Shown here piece by piece: positions 19,374 through 29,332 of a DNA stretch of 64,000 nt. The stretch covers positions 10,240 through 74,239 of the forward strand of contig JAEWFG010000093.1 of the NCBI GenBank assembly GCA_023388935.1, written 5' to 3'. Below the pieces are notes generated by a model, which searched no databases, had not been told where the DNA came from, and saw only the letters and a list, made by a program, of their open reading frames with translations. The stretch is from Pseudomonadota bacterium. GTDB lineage: Bacteria > Pseudomonadota > Alphaproteobacteria > Rhizobiales > Xanthobacteraceae. Numbering within the stretch: the stretch's first letter is position 1; the number at the start of each line of letters is the position of its first letter. The translations under genes were made by a program, and so were the position numbers.

Positions 19374-20090
19374 ATGCGCGGCGAAGTTCAGTACCTTCCG
19401 ATCACGCCGGGATTGTTCTCCATCCTGGTGCTGTTGTTCGCCGGGCTGATCATCCTGATCCAGCTCCGCATCCTGCGCTACGCCTATATGCGGCTGGGCG
19501 TCGGTCCAGGCATGGCGCTGCTCCTGCTGTTCGGCTCGCTGGTCGGCAGCTATTTCAACATTCCGATCACAGTACTGCCGGCCAAGGTGGTGCGCTCGGG
19601 CGAGATCGTCGATTTCTTCGGCATGCGTTATGTGGTGCCGCTGGTGACGCAATGGCCGGGCACTGTGCTCGCAGTCAATGTCGGCGGCGCGGTCATCCCG
19701 GCGATCATGTCGACCTATCTGGTGCTGAGGTATCAGCTCTGGGTGAAGGCAGCGATCGCCGTGATTGCAATCGCATTCATCATCCACATGATGGCAACGC
19801 CCGTGCAGGGGGTTGGTATCGCGGTGCCCGTATTTGTGCCTGTCGTCGCCACCGCGATCCTGGCGTTCCTGCTCTCGCGCGAGTATGCCGCGCCGCTCGC
19901 CTATATCGGCGGCTCGATGGGAACTCTGATCGGGGCCGATCTCCTCAACCTCGACAAGATCGGCGATCTCGGCGCGCCCGTCGCGTCGATCGGCGGCGCA
20001 GGAACCTTCGACGGCATTTTCCTCACGGGAATTCTCGCCGTGCTGCTCGCCGGCCTCGCCTCGCCGCCACGGCCACGTGAGGTGTGGTAG
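19374..20090 (+). CDS. DUF1614 membrane protein
   Basis: 238-aa integral membrane protein with about seven hydrophobic segments. The pattern GLFSILVLLFAGLIILIQLR, YAYMRLGVG and SYFNIPI identifies the DUF1614 family, whose function is unknown. The C-terminal part has IGGSMGTLIGADLLNLDKI and PVASIGGAGTFDGIFLTGI, rich in glycine and acidic residues within the membrane. It stands alone between a terminator and the acetyl-CoA synthetase-like gene. Confidence 0.85.
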   Translation: MRGEVQYLPITPGLFSILVLLFAGLIILIQLRILRYAYMRLGVGPGMALLLLFGSLVGSYFNIPITVLPAKVVRSGEIVDFFGMRYVVPLVTQWPGTVLAVNVGGAVIPAIMSTYLVLRYQLWVKAAIAVIAIAFIIHMMATPVQGVGIAVPVFVPVVATAILAFLLSREYAAPLAYIGGSMGTLIGADLLNLDKIGDLGAPVASIGGAGTFDGIFLTGILAVLLAGLASPPRPREVW

Positions 20091-20328
20091 CGGATCGAAC
20101 AATTCAACACAGCGCGAGAACGACGATTGCTGGAGCACGGCGTTGACGATCATTGTCACGCTGCCGGATCGTCCGCACTTTCGCCAAAAGTCCGGTGATG
20201 CTAGCCTTCTCGCATGAAGTCCCGCCCATTCCGTCTGGCGGCATTGTGCTTGTCGCGATGGCCTCGCCGGAGCTCGCCAAAGAACAGAACCACGCGCTGC
20301 AACAAAAACAACAGGTGAGGATTGCGCC

Positions 20329-22548
20329 ATGGAAGCCCACGTGTCTGCTGCGTCCGTTTCTCCGCGCCCATGGTCTCCACCGCCCGACGCGAGCGACGTC
20401 GTCAAAGGCATCCACGCCATGCTGCACCCGCACAACATCGTGCTGGTGGGCGCTACCGACAAGCCCGGCAACTATGCCGAGCGCATCTGGAACAACCTGG
20501 TCAAGTACGGCTACGAGGGCGGGCTCTATCCGGTCAACGCCAAGCGCGAGACTATCTGGGGCGTTCCCTGCTACAAGGATTTTGCCAGCCTCCCGGAAAA
20601 GCCCGACCATGTGCTGGTGCTGGTGCCTGCACGCTTTGCCGTGCAGGTGATCCGCGACGCCGCCGCGGCCGGTGCGCGTTCGGCCACCATCGTCACCTCG
20701 GGCTTCAGCGAATTGCAGGATGACGAGAGCCAGAAGCTCGCCGCCGAATTGCAGGCGGCCGTGCGCGAGACGGGACTGGCCGTCACCGGCCCGAATTGCC
20801 TCGGCAATTTGAGCGCGGGCGAAAAGCTCTTCACCAATATCGACGACCGTGTCGTCACCATGGAACAGGGCGCGGTCGCGATCGCCGGGCAGTCCGGCGC
20901 CATCGTCATGGCGATCCGCCAGGCGCTGGAGGATCGCGGCGTCGGGGTCGGCTACATGGTCACGACCGGCAACGAGGCCGGGCTCGAGACGCCGGACCTG
21001 ATGCGCTATTTCGCCGAGGATCCGAGCATCAGGGTGATCGTCGTCTATCTCGAAGGCGTACGCGACACCAAGGCCTTCCGCGACGCCTGCAAGGCGGCGC
21101 GTGCCGCGAGCAAGCCCGTGATCGCGCTCAAGCTCGGGGCATCCGAGGGTGGCCGCGCGGCGGCGATGGCGCATACCGGCGCGCTCGCAGGCTCGATCGA
21201 GACCTTCGACGCCATTGCAACGCGTGAAGGCGTCATCCGGATCGGAGGACTCGACGAGCTGATCGAAACCACGGAATGTTTCGTCCATGCCGCGGTGCCC
21301 AAAGGCGACCGGCTCGCCGCGGTCACGCTGTCCGGCGGCAAGCGCGGGATGCTGATCGACGCCTTCTATGCAGAAGGCCTGAACTTCGCGCCGCTCAGCC
21401 CGCATGTCAGTGGCGAACTCGCAAAGATGCTCGGGCCGGGATCGATCGTCGGCAATCCGCTCGACGCAGGCTTCGCCGCGGTGGTCGACCCGTCCGTCTA
21501 CATGAAGTCGATCAAGCTGATGATCGACGATCCCGACATCGACATCGTCATCGTCGATTCCGAGCTGCCCAAGGCCCCGCACGAGCAGCGCGAGCGAAAC
21601 TTGCGCATCGTCAACGAGATGGCGAGCCAGGCCTCGAAGCCCGTGATCTACATCAGCGCGATGTCGATCGGCTTCACCGAGTTCACCAAGGGCTTGCGCA
21701 AATCGCTGCCGCATCTTGCGGTCATGCAGGGCATGGACCGCGCGGTGACCGCGATCAAATCGCTGCTCGACTACGCGAAGCTGCGCAAGGAAGTGCCCGA
21801 CATCGTGTCGAGCTCAAAGCCGGCCGCGCGCGCCGTGCTGGAGAAGGCATTGAAATCGGCAACCGGAGCTGCGCTCGACGAAGTCGCCTCGAAAAAGCTC
21901 CTGAAGGCCTATGGCATTCCTGTCTCGAAAGAAGCGATCGCACAGACGGCGGCGGAGGCCGTGAAGATCGCCAAGCAGATCGGCTTCCCGGTCGTGGCTA
22001 AGGTCGTCAGCGCCGAAATCCTGCACAAGTCGGACATCGGCGGCGTGGTGCTGAACCTCAACAACGCGGCCGATGTGAAAAAAGCATTCGCCGACATCAC
22101 CGCGCGGGTGAAGAAGCTGAAGGGCAAGCCGAAGCTCGACGGCATCCTGATCGCACAGCAGGTCAAGGCCGATCTCGAGCTCGTGGTCGGCGCCTCGCTC
22201 GATGCCGAGATGGGGCCGGTCGTGCTGTTCGGCACCGGCGGCATCGACATCGAGCTGATGAAGGACGTGGCGCTTGCCGGTGCGCCGCTGGATGAGGCCG
22301 AGGCGCGGCTCCTGGTCGGCCGCACCAAGGCGGGAATCAAGATGCGCGGCTATCGCGGCAAGCCGGCCTTGCACGAGGCCTCCGCCGTGAAGGCGCTGGT
22401 CGGCCTGTCCAACCTGATCGCGGACGCCGGCGACCGGATTGCCTCGATTGACATCAACCCGTTCCTGATCAACACCAAAACGGGCGTAGCCGTCGACGCC
22501 CTGATCGTGCTGAACAATGCTGCGGCAAAACGCGCCGCCGGGCATTGA
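20329..22548 (+). CDS. Acetate--CoA ligase (ADP-forming) family protein, fused subunits
   Basis: 739 aa combining both parts of NDP-forming acyl-CoA synthetases: CoA-binding domain (MLHPHNIVLVGATDKPGNYAERIWNN region), succinyl-CoA ligase-like domain with the conserved catalytic His in AMAHTGALAG, and a C-terminal ATP-grasp domain from about residue 500 (GFPVVAKVVS, HKSDIGGV). GTGAGG precedes the ATG. The family reversibly makes acyl-CoA from acid, CoA and ATP, giving ADP. Substrate unknown; pimeloyl-CoA or feruloyl-CoA-type ligases have the same build. Confidence 0.9.
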   Translation: MEAHVSAASVSPRPWSPPPDASDVVKGIHAMLHPHNIVLVGATDKPGNYAERIWNNLVKYGYEGGLYPVNAKRETIWGVPCYKDFASLPEKPDHVLVLVPARFAVQVIRDAAAAGARSATIVTSGFSELQDDESQKLAAELQAAVRETGLAVTGPNCLGNLSAGEKLFTNIDDRVVTMEQGAVAIAGQSGAIVMAIRQALEDRGVGVGYMVTTGNEAGLETPDLMRYFAEDPSIRVIVVYLEGVRDTKAFRDACKAARAASKPVIALKLGASEGGRAAAMAHTGALAGSIETFDAIATREGVIRIGGLDELIETTECFVHAAVPKGDRLAAVTLSGGKRGMLIDAFYAEGLNFAPLSPHVSGELAKMLGPGSIVGNPLDAGFAAVVDPSVYMKSIKLMIDDPDIDIVIVDSELPKAPHEQRERNLRIVNEMASQASKPVIYISAMSIGFTEFTKGLRKSLPHLAVMQGMDRAVTAIKSLLDYAKLRKEVPDIVSSSKPAARAVLEKALKSATGAALDEVASKKLLKAYGIPVSKEAIAQTAAEAVKIAKQIGFPVVAKVVSAEILHKSDIGGVVLNLNNAADVKKAFADITARVKKLKGKPKLDGILIAQQVKADLELVVGASLDAEMGPVVLFGTGGIDIELMKDVALAGAPLDEAEARLLVGRTKAGIKMRGYRGKPALHEASAVKALVGLSNLIADAGDRIASIDINPFLINTKTGVAVDALIVLNNAAAKRAAGH

Positions 22549-22556
22549 TGTCGCGT

Positions 22557-22641
22557 AGGCGGATTAGCACCGCGCAATCCGCCAATTCGCCGTCACGCAC
22601 GCGAGAGAAAGCGGCGGGTTACGCTTCGCTAACCCGCCCTC
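22557..22641. repeat. Palindromic intergenic repeat (GGCGGGTTA family)
   Basis: AGGCGGATTAGC at the left is inverted, with mismatches, relative to GCTAACCCGCCCT at the right; GCGGGTTACGCTTCGCTAACCCGC forms a strong right-hand hairpin. Related to the element at 11859. Confidence 0.7.
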
Positions 22642-22703
22642 CTTAAACATCGCGACCAAAGCATCCTTCCAACTTCCCCGCTTTGGCCGTAGAATTGCAC
22701 CTT

Positions 22704-23531
22704 ATGGCACGCGCGAGCAATCTGGTGATCGGAACGGTAACGCTGGCGGTGATCGCCTTGGCGTTCGGCGGCGTGCTCGGCGTACAGAAATGGCGCACCC
22801 TCCAGAGCCGCAGCCAGTTGCGCGTGGTGTTCGAAGGCGGTTCCGCGAGCGGGCTGCGCCGCGGCGGGCCGGTCAATTTCGACGGCGTGCCTGCCGGGCA
22901 GATCCTGTCGATCAAGCTGGACAATCCGCGCAAGATCGTCGCGCTCGTGATGCTCGACAACACCGCGCCGATCCGCAAGGACACCGTGGCGGGCATCGAG
23001 TTCCAGGGCCTCACCGGTGTCGCCGCGATCTCGCTGATCGGCGGCGCTCCCTCCGCGCCGCCGGTGCCGCTGGATTCCGACGGCATCCCGGTGCTGACCG
23101 CCGATCTCAGCGACGCCGAATCCATCGTCGACACCCTGCACAGTGTCGACCGCACGATCGTGAGCAACGCCCCCGCGATCGCGGAAGGGCTACGCACCTT
23201 CGAGGACTACACCGCTGATCTCAGGAGCAAGGCCGACGAGATCGACTCCGTCATGGCCAAGGTCGACAGCGCCTTTGCAGGCTTCGACAAGGCGGTCACC
23301 AGGATCGAGGGCGTGGTCCCCGGCTTCGCCGACGGCAAGGCCGACGAGCTGTTCGAGAAGATCAAGGGATTGCGCGAGCTCGCCGACACCATGAAGAAGA
23401 AATCGGCGAGCTACATCGAGGATGTCCGTCGCTCACTGCTCGACATCAGCGAGGCCGCCAACAAGATGAGCGGGACGCCCGCTGCCGCCTCCCCTGCTCC
23501 GCCCCGCCGGCCCACCCAGCAGAAACGGTAA
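22704..23531 (+). CDS. MlaD/MCE-family protein
   Basis: 275 aa from the ATG at 22704. One N-terminal membrane anchor (LVIGTVTLAVIALAFGGVLG) is followed by an MCE/MlaD domain (about 35-120: LRVVFEGGSASGLRRGGPVNFDGV...GVAAISLIGG), then a helical stretch and a Pro/Ala-rich tail. MlaD-type proteins form periplasmic hexamers in phospholipid-transport systems; the associated ATPase and permease are not in this window, although in related genomes they usually adjoin. Role in lipid transport is family knowledge. Confidence 0.87.
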   Translation: MARASNLVIGTVTLAVIALAFGGVLGVQKWRTLQSRSQLRVVFEGGSASGLRRGGPVNFDGVPAGQILSIKLDNPRKIVALVMLDNTAPIRKDTVAGIEFQGLTGVAAISLIGGAPSAPPVPLDSDGIPVLTADLSDAESIVDTLHSVDRTIVSNAPAIAEGLRTFEDYTADLRSKADEIDSVMAKVDSAFAGFDKAVTRIEGVVPGFADGKADELFEKIKGLRELADTMKKKSASYIEDVRRSLLDISEAANKMSGTPAAASPAPPRRPTQQKR

Positions 23532-23603
23532 CGTTCTTTCTTATCCTCCCCTGGAGGGGCTAGACTAGCCACGCTTCACCGCGGCCGGCCCCCCTGGTTC
23601 ACC

Positions 23604-25106
23604 TCACCCGTACACGAACGCCTTGTCATCCAGATCCGTCTTCGGGATCTCGTCCTTCTCGATCCAGTAATCCTGGCTGTGCTGCCATTCCGGCTTGTCG
23701 CCGCGCTTGGGCAACAGGTCCATGTTGCGCATCATGTAGCCGGGGTTGAAGTTTTCCGGGTCGATCCAGGGCAGGATCGGCATGTTGTGGTCTTCGGCGC
23801 GAAGTTTGACCTCGACTTTCTTCCTGCCCTTCGCCTTCATGTGTCCGAGCAGCCGGCAGACGAAATCGGCGACGAGATCGACGCGCAGCGTCCAGCTCGC
23901 GCGGAAATAGCCGAACACCCAGACCATGTTCGGTACGCCCGTGAACATCATGCCGCGATAGGTGACGGTGTCGCCGAAAGCGAGCGGCTTGCCGTCGATC
24001 TCGAAGGCGATGTCGCCGAGGGCGGCGAGGTTGAATCCGGTCGCGGTGACGATGACGTCGGCTTCGAGCAGCTTGCCCGACTTGAGCTGAATGCCGTTCT
24101 CGACGAAGCATTCGATCTCGTCGGTGACGACGGATGCCTTGCCGGCGGCGATGCCCTTGAACAGATCCGCATCCGGCACGAAGGCGATGCGCTGGCGCCA
24201 GGGCCGGTACGTCGGCGTGAAGTGCGTCTCGACGTCGTAATCCGGCCCGAGGACCGCGCTGATCTGGCCGATCAGCTCCCTCTTGACCTGCTCGGGCTTG
24301 GACACGCAGAGCTTGGTGAAGGCGTCCTGCTCGAACAATATCTTGCGCCGCACGATCTCGTGGATCCATTCCTCATCGACCTGGAGCCGGCGCAGCTCCT
24401 CGGCGATCTCGATGGCATTGCGGCCGAGCCGGAAATAGGTTGGCGAGCGCTGCAGCATGGTGACATGCGCACATTTGTCCGCGATGTTCGGAACCAACGT
24501 CGCCGCTGTCGCGCCCGAGCCGATGACGACCACCTTCCTGTTCGTCAGGTCGATATCATCCGGCCAGGTCTGCGGATGGACGATCCGGCCCTTGAATCGG
24601 TCCATGCCCTTCCATTCCGGCGTGTAGCCTTCCGAATGGCGATAGTAGCCCTGGCACATCCAGAGGAAATTGGCGGTGAACCTCTTGGGCTCACCCGTGT
24701 CGGTCGTCACCGCCTCGATGGTCCAGAGATTCTGCTCGCTCGACCAGCTCGCCGAATTGATCTTGTGCTTGTAGCGGATATGACGGGCGATATCGTTGTC
24801 CTCGATCACCTCGTTCATGTAGGCGAGGATCTCTTCGGCGGTCGCGATCGGCGGTCCGACCCAGGGCTTGAAGCGATAGCCGAAGGTGTGGAGATCGCTG
24901 TCGGAGCGGATGCCAGGATAACGATGCGTGATCCAGGTGCCGCCGAACGTCTCCTGCGTCTCCAGGATCACGTAGCTCGTGCCCGGGAGCTGCTTGGTGA
25001 GGTGATAGGCGCTGCCGATGCCGGAGATGCCGGCACCGACGATCAGCACGTCGAAATGTTCAGAAGCCTGTTTGGCCGTGGCGTGACTGCGAACAGCGAC
25101 ATTCAT
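23604..25106 (-). CDS. Flavin-containing monooxygenase, Baeyer-Villiger type
   Basis: 500 aa from the ATG at 25104-25106. Two dinucleotide-binding motifs, GAGISGIG (residues about 26-33, FAD) and GSGATAAT (NADPH), flank the Baeyer-Villiger fingerprint FKGRIVHPQTWP (FxGxxxHxxxWP). Such enzymes insert oxygen next to a ketone, using NADPH and O2. The C-terminal RASWTLRVDLVADFVCR stretch is also typical. It stands alone, convergent with the MCE gene; substrate unknown. Confidence 0.9.
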   Translation of the reverse strand: MNVAVRSHATAKQASEHFDVLIVGAGISGIGSAYHLTKQLPGTSYVILETQETFGGTWITHRYPGIRSDSDLHTFGYRFKPWVGPPIATAEEILAYMNEVIEDNDIARHIRYKHKINSASWSSEQNLWTIEAVTTDTGEPKRFTANFLWMCQGYYRHSEGYTPEWKGMDRFKGRIVHPQTWPDDIDLTNRKVVVIGSGATAATLVPNIADKCAHVTMLQRSPTYFRLGRNAIEIAEELRRLQVDEEWIHEIVRRKILFEQDAFTKLCVSKPEQVKRELIGQISAVLGPDYDVETHFTPTYRPWRQRIAFVPDADLFKGIAAGKASVVTDEIECFVENGIQLKSGKLLEADVIVTATGFNLAALGDIAFEIDGKPLAFGDTVTYRGMMFTGVPNMVWVFGYFRASWTLRVDLVADFVCRLLGHMKAKGRKKVEVKLRAEDHNMPILPWIDPENFNPGYMMRNMDLLPKRGDKPEWQHSQDYWIEKDEIPKTDLDDKAFVYG

Positions 25107-25231
25107 TGTTGCTTCTATGCCTTGCTTGTTTTTGTGGCCGCCCTTGACCGGACGGCGCGTTTCCTCTGCGACGGGCATGGTCGCCCATCGCGCTTCCATT
25201 GCAAAATGACATAGATCAATTCGCGGTCAAA

Positions 25232-25990
25232 TCACAGCGCCGCACCCCAGCTCCGCGCGGTCTGCAAGATCCAGTCGCGATAGAGCGTGAGCGGTGTGAC
25301 CCCGGTCAATCCGCCACAGCCGGCGGCGCCGTTCGGCCCGGTCGACCAGCTGATGACGCCGACGAGCACGGGGCCACTGGGCTTGTCCTCGAACACGGGG
25401 CCGCCGGAATCTCCGGTACAGGCGCCAATTCCGTCGCGAACACCGTTGGTTACGGGGTCGACCAGCCGGATCTGCAGCGTGCCGGGCTGGCCCGTGGCAA
25501 CGAGCGCGGCAACGCGAATCGTGCCGCCGCTTTTGCCGTCACCGCGCACGGTGACACCAATGCCGGCGATCACGAAGCGGCTGCCGACCTGGATCGGAAT
25601 ATTCGGCATGCCGACCGGCACGGCCGATTTTCCCTTGAGTGGAATTTCCAGTTGCAGCAATGCCACGTCTGCGGTGGCGCGATGTGCCTGCATCGCCTGC
25701 ATGCTGAAGTTCGGATGGATCGCGACGGTACGAACGTTCAGCAGTTGCGGCTGACCGTCGGCACCGCGGTCGACGATCTTGTAGTCGGCGCCGGGCTGCA
25801 CGCAGTGGGCAACCGTGAGCACGAGTTTTGGCGCGATCAGACTGCCGGTGCAGAAATTGCCGCGCGAGCCGACGATGGTGACGACGGCGCGCGCGACGCC
25901 ATCGTCCTGCGGCGTGCCGCCGCCGACGATGGCATGGGCGGGGGTCGCGAGCAGCAGCGCGGCAATGATGGGAGTCACAAGCTTCTTCAT
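25232..25990 (-). CDS. Secreted trypsin-like serine protease
   Basis: 252 aa from the ATG at 25988-25990, giving a clean signal peptide (MKKLVTPIIAALLLATPAHA) followed at once by IVGGGTPQDD, the mature-type N-terminus of S1 proteases. The catalytic triad is H62 (TVAHC), D108 (TADVALLQ) and S195 (GDSGGP). Disulfide-forming cysteines are visible. Bacterial S1A proteases of this size are exported; target unknown. Starts further upstream (26014, 26101) would put extra residues before the signal peptide. Confidence 0.9.
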   Translation of the reverse strand: MKKLVTPIIAALLLATPAHAIVGGGTPQDDGVARAVVTIVGSRGNFCTGSLIAPKLVLTVAHCVQPGADYKIVDRGADGQPQLLNVRTVAIHPNFSMQAMQAHRATADVALLQLEIPLKGKSAVPVGMPNIPIQVGSRFVIAGIGVTVRGDGKSGGTIRVAALVATGQPGTLQIRLVDPVTNGVRDGIGACTGDSGGPVFEDKPSGPVLVGVISWSTGPNGAAGCGGLTGVTPLTLYRDWILQTARSWGAAL

Positions 25991-26100
25991 GGGAACACGA
26001 TCTGGCGTCGACATTGGTGAAGGCGACGGATTGCTTCGGACTGGCCCTTGCCGATATCGCATGCTAGCCCTTTTGGAAAGCAATTGACGAGGGCAGGACA

Positions 26101-26736
26101 TTGGCGATCGAGGCTGTGATCTTTGATTTTGGCGGCGTGTTGACGAGCTCGCCGTTCGAGGCGTTCTCGCGATACGAGATGGAACGGGGTTTACCCATCG
26201 ACATCATCCGACGCACCAATGCCGCCAACCATCTGGAAAATGCCTGGGCCAAGTTCGAGCGGGCAGAGGTCGATGTCGACACCTTCGACACACTGTTCGC
26301 GGAGGAATCACGCGCACTCGGCGCGGAGGTGCGCGGCCGCGACGTGCTGCCGCTGCTTCAGGGCGATCTTCGCCCTGAAATGGTCGAGGCCTTGAAGCGC
26401 ATCAAGGCAAATTTCAAGACCGGCTGCATCACCAACAATCTGCCCGCCAACGCCATCGGCAGCATGACCGGGCGCTCACTCTACGTCGCCGAGGTGATGG
26501 TCCTGTTCGACCACGTCATCGAGTCCGCCAAAATCGGCCTACGCAAACCCGACCCGCGCATCTACACAATGATGATAGAGACACTGAAGGTCGATCCGAA
26601 GAATTGCGTCTATCTCGACGATCTCGGCGTCAATTTGAAGCCCGCGCGCGAGATGGGCATGACCACGATCAAGGTCGCCAGCGGCGCCCAGGCAATCGCC
26701 GAGCTCGAGGCGGCGACGGGGCTGAAGCTGACTTAG
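26101..26736 (+). CDS. HAD-superfamily hydrolase (ACAD10/epoxide hydrolase N-domain-like)
   Basis: 211 aa, starting at TTG with GAGGGCAGGA upstream. HAD motif I is VIFDFGGVL; the later Asn-containing motif is CITNN; K in KIGLRKPDP and acidic motif IV in YLDDLGVNLKPA are present. Motif I has DFGG where most phosphatases have DxD, so a dehalogenase or pseudo-phosphatase role, as in the N-terminal domains of ACAD10 and soluble epoxide hydrolase, is possible. Divergent from the protease gene. Confidence 0.88.
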   Translation: MAIEAVIFDFGGVLTSSPFEAFSRYEMERGLPIDIIRRTNAANHLENAWAKFERAEVDVDTFDTLFAEESRALGAEVRGRDVLPLLQGDLRPEMVEALKRIKANFKTGCITNNLPANAIGSMTGRSLYVAEVMVLFDHVIESAKIGLRKPDPRIYTMMIETLKVDPKNCVYLDDLGVNLKPAREMGMTTIKVASGAQAIAELEAATGLKLT

Positions 26737-26749
26737 CTACGCTGCTAAT

Positions 26750-26854
26750 CCCTCATCCTGAGGAGCGCGCCCCAGCGCGCGTCTCGAAGGATATAGGCCC
26801 CGCTCGTGCCCCTCGCCCTTCGAGACGCCGCTGCGCGGCTCCTCAGGGTGAGGG
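26750..26854. repeat. Palindromic intergenic repeat (CCCTCATCCTGAGG family)
   Basis: CCCTCATCCTGAGGAGC at 26750 is inverted as GCTCCTCAGGGTGAGGG ending at 26854, with an inner TCTCGAAGG/CCTTCGAGA stem. It lies between the convergent HAD and mtnA genes and can form a long hairpin. Confidence 0.85.
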
Positions 26855-26938
26855 AGAGAGAGATGGTCACGTACCGCATCAACGAACTCGTCATTTGCGA
26901 GCGCACCGACGGCTGTGGCCAGGTATCGCTTACAAAAT

Positions 26939-28048
26939 TTACTTCGCCACGGCGGCTACCCGCTCCGGAAAAGCGGCAGCGAGCGAGGCTCGGTCCGGCT
27001 TCAGCACGCCGCGCTCGGTGATCAGGCCGGTGACGAGACGCGCCGGGGTCACGTCGAAGGCGTAGTTCGCGACCGGCGAGCCCTCGGGCACGATGCGCAC
27101 CGTCTCGAGCCGTCCATCGGCGGTACGGCCGGTCACGTCAGAAACTTCAATACCGCTGCGCTGCTCGATCGGAATATCGCGAATACCGTCGTCGACCGCG
27201 AAATCGATCGTCGGCGACGGCAGCGCCACATAGAACGGCACGCCGTTGTCATGCGCGGCGAGCGCCTTCAGATAGGTGCCGATCTTGTTGCAGACGTCGC
27301 CATTGGCGGCGACGCGATCGGTTCCGACGATGGCGAGATCGACCATGCCATGCTGCATCAGATGGCCGCCGGTGTTGTCGGGGATCACCGTGTGCGGCAC
27401 GCCGTGATGGCCGAGCTCCCAGGCGGTGAGCGAGGCGCCCTGGTTGCGCGGCCGCGTCTCGTCGACCCAGACATGGATCTTGATGCCGCGCTCGTGCGCG
27501 AGATAGATCGGCGCCGTCGCCGTGCCCCAGTCGACGGTCGCAAGCCAGCCAGCATTGCAATGGGTGAGCACATTGATCGTCTCGCCCGGCTGCTTCTTCG
27601 ATGCAATTGCCTCAATCAGCTTCAGGCCGTTGCCAGCGATGCCACGGTTGATCTCGACGTCCTGCTCGACGATCTCGTCGGCGCGCGCATACGCCGCCTC
27701 CGCCCGCTCGAGCGGATCGATCGGCGCGAGCGTTGCGCGCATCTCGTCCAGGGCCCATTTCAGATTGATCGCAGTCGGCCGCGCCACGACCAGCGTCTCG
27801 TAGGCGCGCTGCAGGCCGGCGTCGGAGGCGTCCTCCCGCATCGCAAGCGCCATGCCGTAGGCCGCGGTGGCGCCGATCAGCGGCGCGCCGCGCACCAGCA
27901 TGTCGCGGATGGCGACCGCCGCGTCCTCGCATGACACGAGCTTCGCGACGACGAACTCATGCGGCAGCCTGCGCTGGTCGATCGCGCCGACCGACCAGCC
28001 GTCACGCTCGCGCCAGATGCTGCGGAAATGCTTGCCGTCGACCTTCAT
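26939..28048 (-). CDS. mtnA: S-methyl-5-thioribose-1-phosphate isomerase
   Basis: 369 aa; isomerises methylthioribose-1-phosphate to methylthioribulose-1-phosphate in methionine salvage. Family motifs: [24 protein letters not shown] (catalytic Cys), [11 protein letters not shown] (catalytic Asp), NKIGTY, and [11 protein letters not shown]. Length is normal for MtnA. It lies 19 bases downstream of mtnP, so the two form a salvage operon. No gene for the remaining steps is in the window. Confidence 0.96.
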   Translation of the reverse strand: MKVDGKHFRSIWRERDGWSVGAIDQRRLPHEFVVAKLVSCEDAAVAIRDMLVRGAPLIGATAAYGMALAMREDASDAGLQRAYETLVVARPTAINLKWALDEMRATLAPIDPLERAEAAYARADEIVEQDVEINRGIAGNGLKLIEAIASKKQPGETINVLTHCNAGWLATVDWGTATAPIYLAHERGIKIHVWVDETRPRNQGASLTAWELGHHGVPHTVIPDNTGGHLMQHGMVDLAIVGTDRVAANGDVCNKIGTYLKALAAHDNGVPFYVALPSPTIDFAVDDGIRDIPIEQRSGIEVSDVTGRTADGRLETVRIVPEGSPVANYAFDVTPARLVTGLITERGVLKPDRASLAAAFPERVAAVAK

Positions 28049-28067
28049 GGCATTCTGCCTTTCGCTT

Positions 28068-28943
28068 TCACGCCCGCAGCACGCGTCCCGCCACCGCGTC
28101 GAGCTTCTTCAGAAGCTCCGGATCGCGCGCCTCGGGCGCCGTGATCAGCGCGGTGTCGAGCGCGCGGTCCGAGCCGATCGGACATGGTTCATGCTCGCGC
28201 GGAAAGTCTTTCGCCAGCCGCGCCACCAGCGCCTTCGCCTTGTCGGCGTTCGAGGTCAGCACGCGGATGATGTCCTGGACCGTGACGGCATCGTGATCGG
28301 GATGCCAGCAGTCGAAATCAGTCACCATCGCGACGCTCGCGTAGCAGATCTCGGCCTCACGCGCCAGCTTCGCCTCGGGCATGTTGGTCATGCCGATCAC
28401 GGAATAGCCTGATGTTTTGTAGGTCATGCTTTCCGCACAGGTCGAGAATTGCGGCCCCTCCATGCAGACATAGGTGCCGCCGCGCGCGACTGCGATGCCT
28501 TCGGCGTCGGCGGCCGCCGCGAGATGGATGCGCAGCCGCGGCGAGACCGGATGCGCCATAGACACATGCGCAACGCACCCCCTGCCGAAGAATGAGCTCT
28601 CGCGCTTGTAGGTGCGATCGACGAATTGATCGACGAGCACGAAGGTGCCCGGCGGCAGTTCCTCCCTAAAGGAGCCGCAGGCCGACAGCGAGATCAGGTC
28701 GGTGACACCGGCCCGCTTCAGGACGTCGATATTGGCGCGATAGTTGATGTCGGAGGGCGACAACCGGTGGCCCTTGTCATGCCGCGGCAGGAATACAATC
28801 GGCAGGCCAGCGATCGAGCCGCGCCGCAGAGGGGCCGAAGGCTCGCCCCAAGGGCTCTCGATCACCTCTTCGCGAGCGTCTTGCAGCCCCGGTAGGTCGT
28901 AGATGCCGGAGCCGCCGATAATGCCCAATACTGCCTGCGTCAT
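28068..28943 (-). CDS. mtnP: S-methyl-5'-thioadenosine phosphorylase
   Basis: 291 aa; phosphorolyses methylthioadenosine to adenine and methylthioribose-1-phosphate, the substrate of MtnA. Motifs: [19 protein letters not shown], the MEGPQFST active-site segment, and [19 protein letters not shown]. The sequence after VTDFDCW has the phosphorylase-specific Asp. The first gene of the mtnP-mtnA operon. No riboswitch is visible upstream. Confidence 0.96.
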   Translation of the reverse strand: MTQAVLGIIGGSGIYDLPGLQDAREEVIESPWGEPSAPLRRGSIAGLPIVFLPRHDKGHRLSPSDINYRANIDVLKRAGVTDLISLSACGSFREELPPGTFVLVDQFVDRTYKRESSFFGRGCVAHVSMAHPVSPRLRIHLAAAADAEGIAVARGGTYVCMEGPQFSTCAESMTYKTSGYSVIGMTNMPEAKLAREAEICYASVAMVTDFDCWHPDHDAVTVQDIIRVLTSNADKAKALVARLAKDFPREHEPCPIGSDRALDTALITAPEARDPELLKKLDAVAGRVLRA

Positions 28944-29059
28944 GCCCGCTCCACCCTATCATCGCTACGCGATCCCGTGGAGAAGCTATGCCAGTTTTGC
29001 GGCGGTTTTGGAACGGGGTCGCCGGGTCTTGCCGTCAGCAGGAGAAGACGCGCACCTGG

Positions 29060-29332
29060 CTAGGCCGCGGTCGCAGGCTGCAACTGGACGGCGATCATGC
29101 GCTCCAGCGTCTCGACGGACTGGAAATTTTCCGGCGTGATCTCCGACTGCGGGATGGTGAAGTCGAACTCGGCCTCCACGCCCAGCATCAGGTTGACCAT
29201 GTCCATCGAGGTCAGACCGACGTCGACGAGCTTCGCCGACGGCGTGACGTCGGCGGAGAGCGAGTTTTGTTCGAGGATGCCATTCACCAGCTTGATGATG
29301 CGATCACGCACGTCGGTTTCGAAGGCCTGCAT
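29060..29332 (-). CDS. Small acyl-carrier protein (partner of amino acid:carrier protein ligase)
   Basis: 90-aa carrier protein starting at the ATG at 29330-29332 (GGGAA upstream; an in-frame TTG at 29338 adds two residues). The phosphopantetheine attachment serine is in DVGLTSMDMVNLML, and helices II-III follow as EFDFTIPQSEITPENFQS. It is atypical in its GLTSMD motif (usually GxDSL). It diverges across a 358-base AT-richer gap from an ACAD-fold protein, the aminoacyl carrier-protein ligase and a GNAT-like gene, so it is the probable tethering protein for that pathway. Confidence 0.9.
   Translation of the reverse strand: MQAFETDVRDRIIKLVNGILEQNSLSADVTPSAKLVDVGLTSMDMVNLMLGVEAEFDFTIPQSEITPENFQSVETLERMIAVQLQPATAA

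Noticed and set aside
18624..20471. Minus-strand open frame of 615 codons
   Set aside because: Covers the binding protein and DUF1614 gene on the opposite strand and crosses a perfect terminator.
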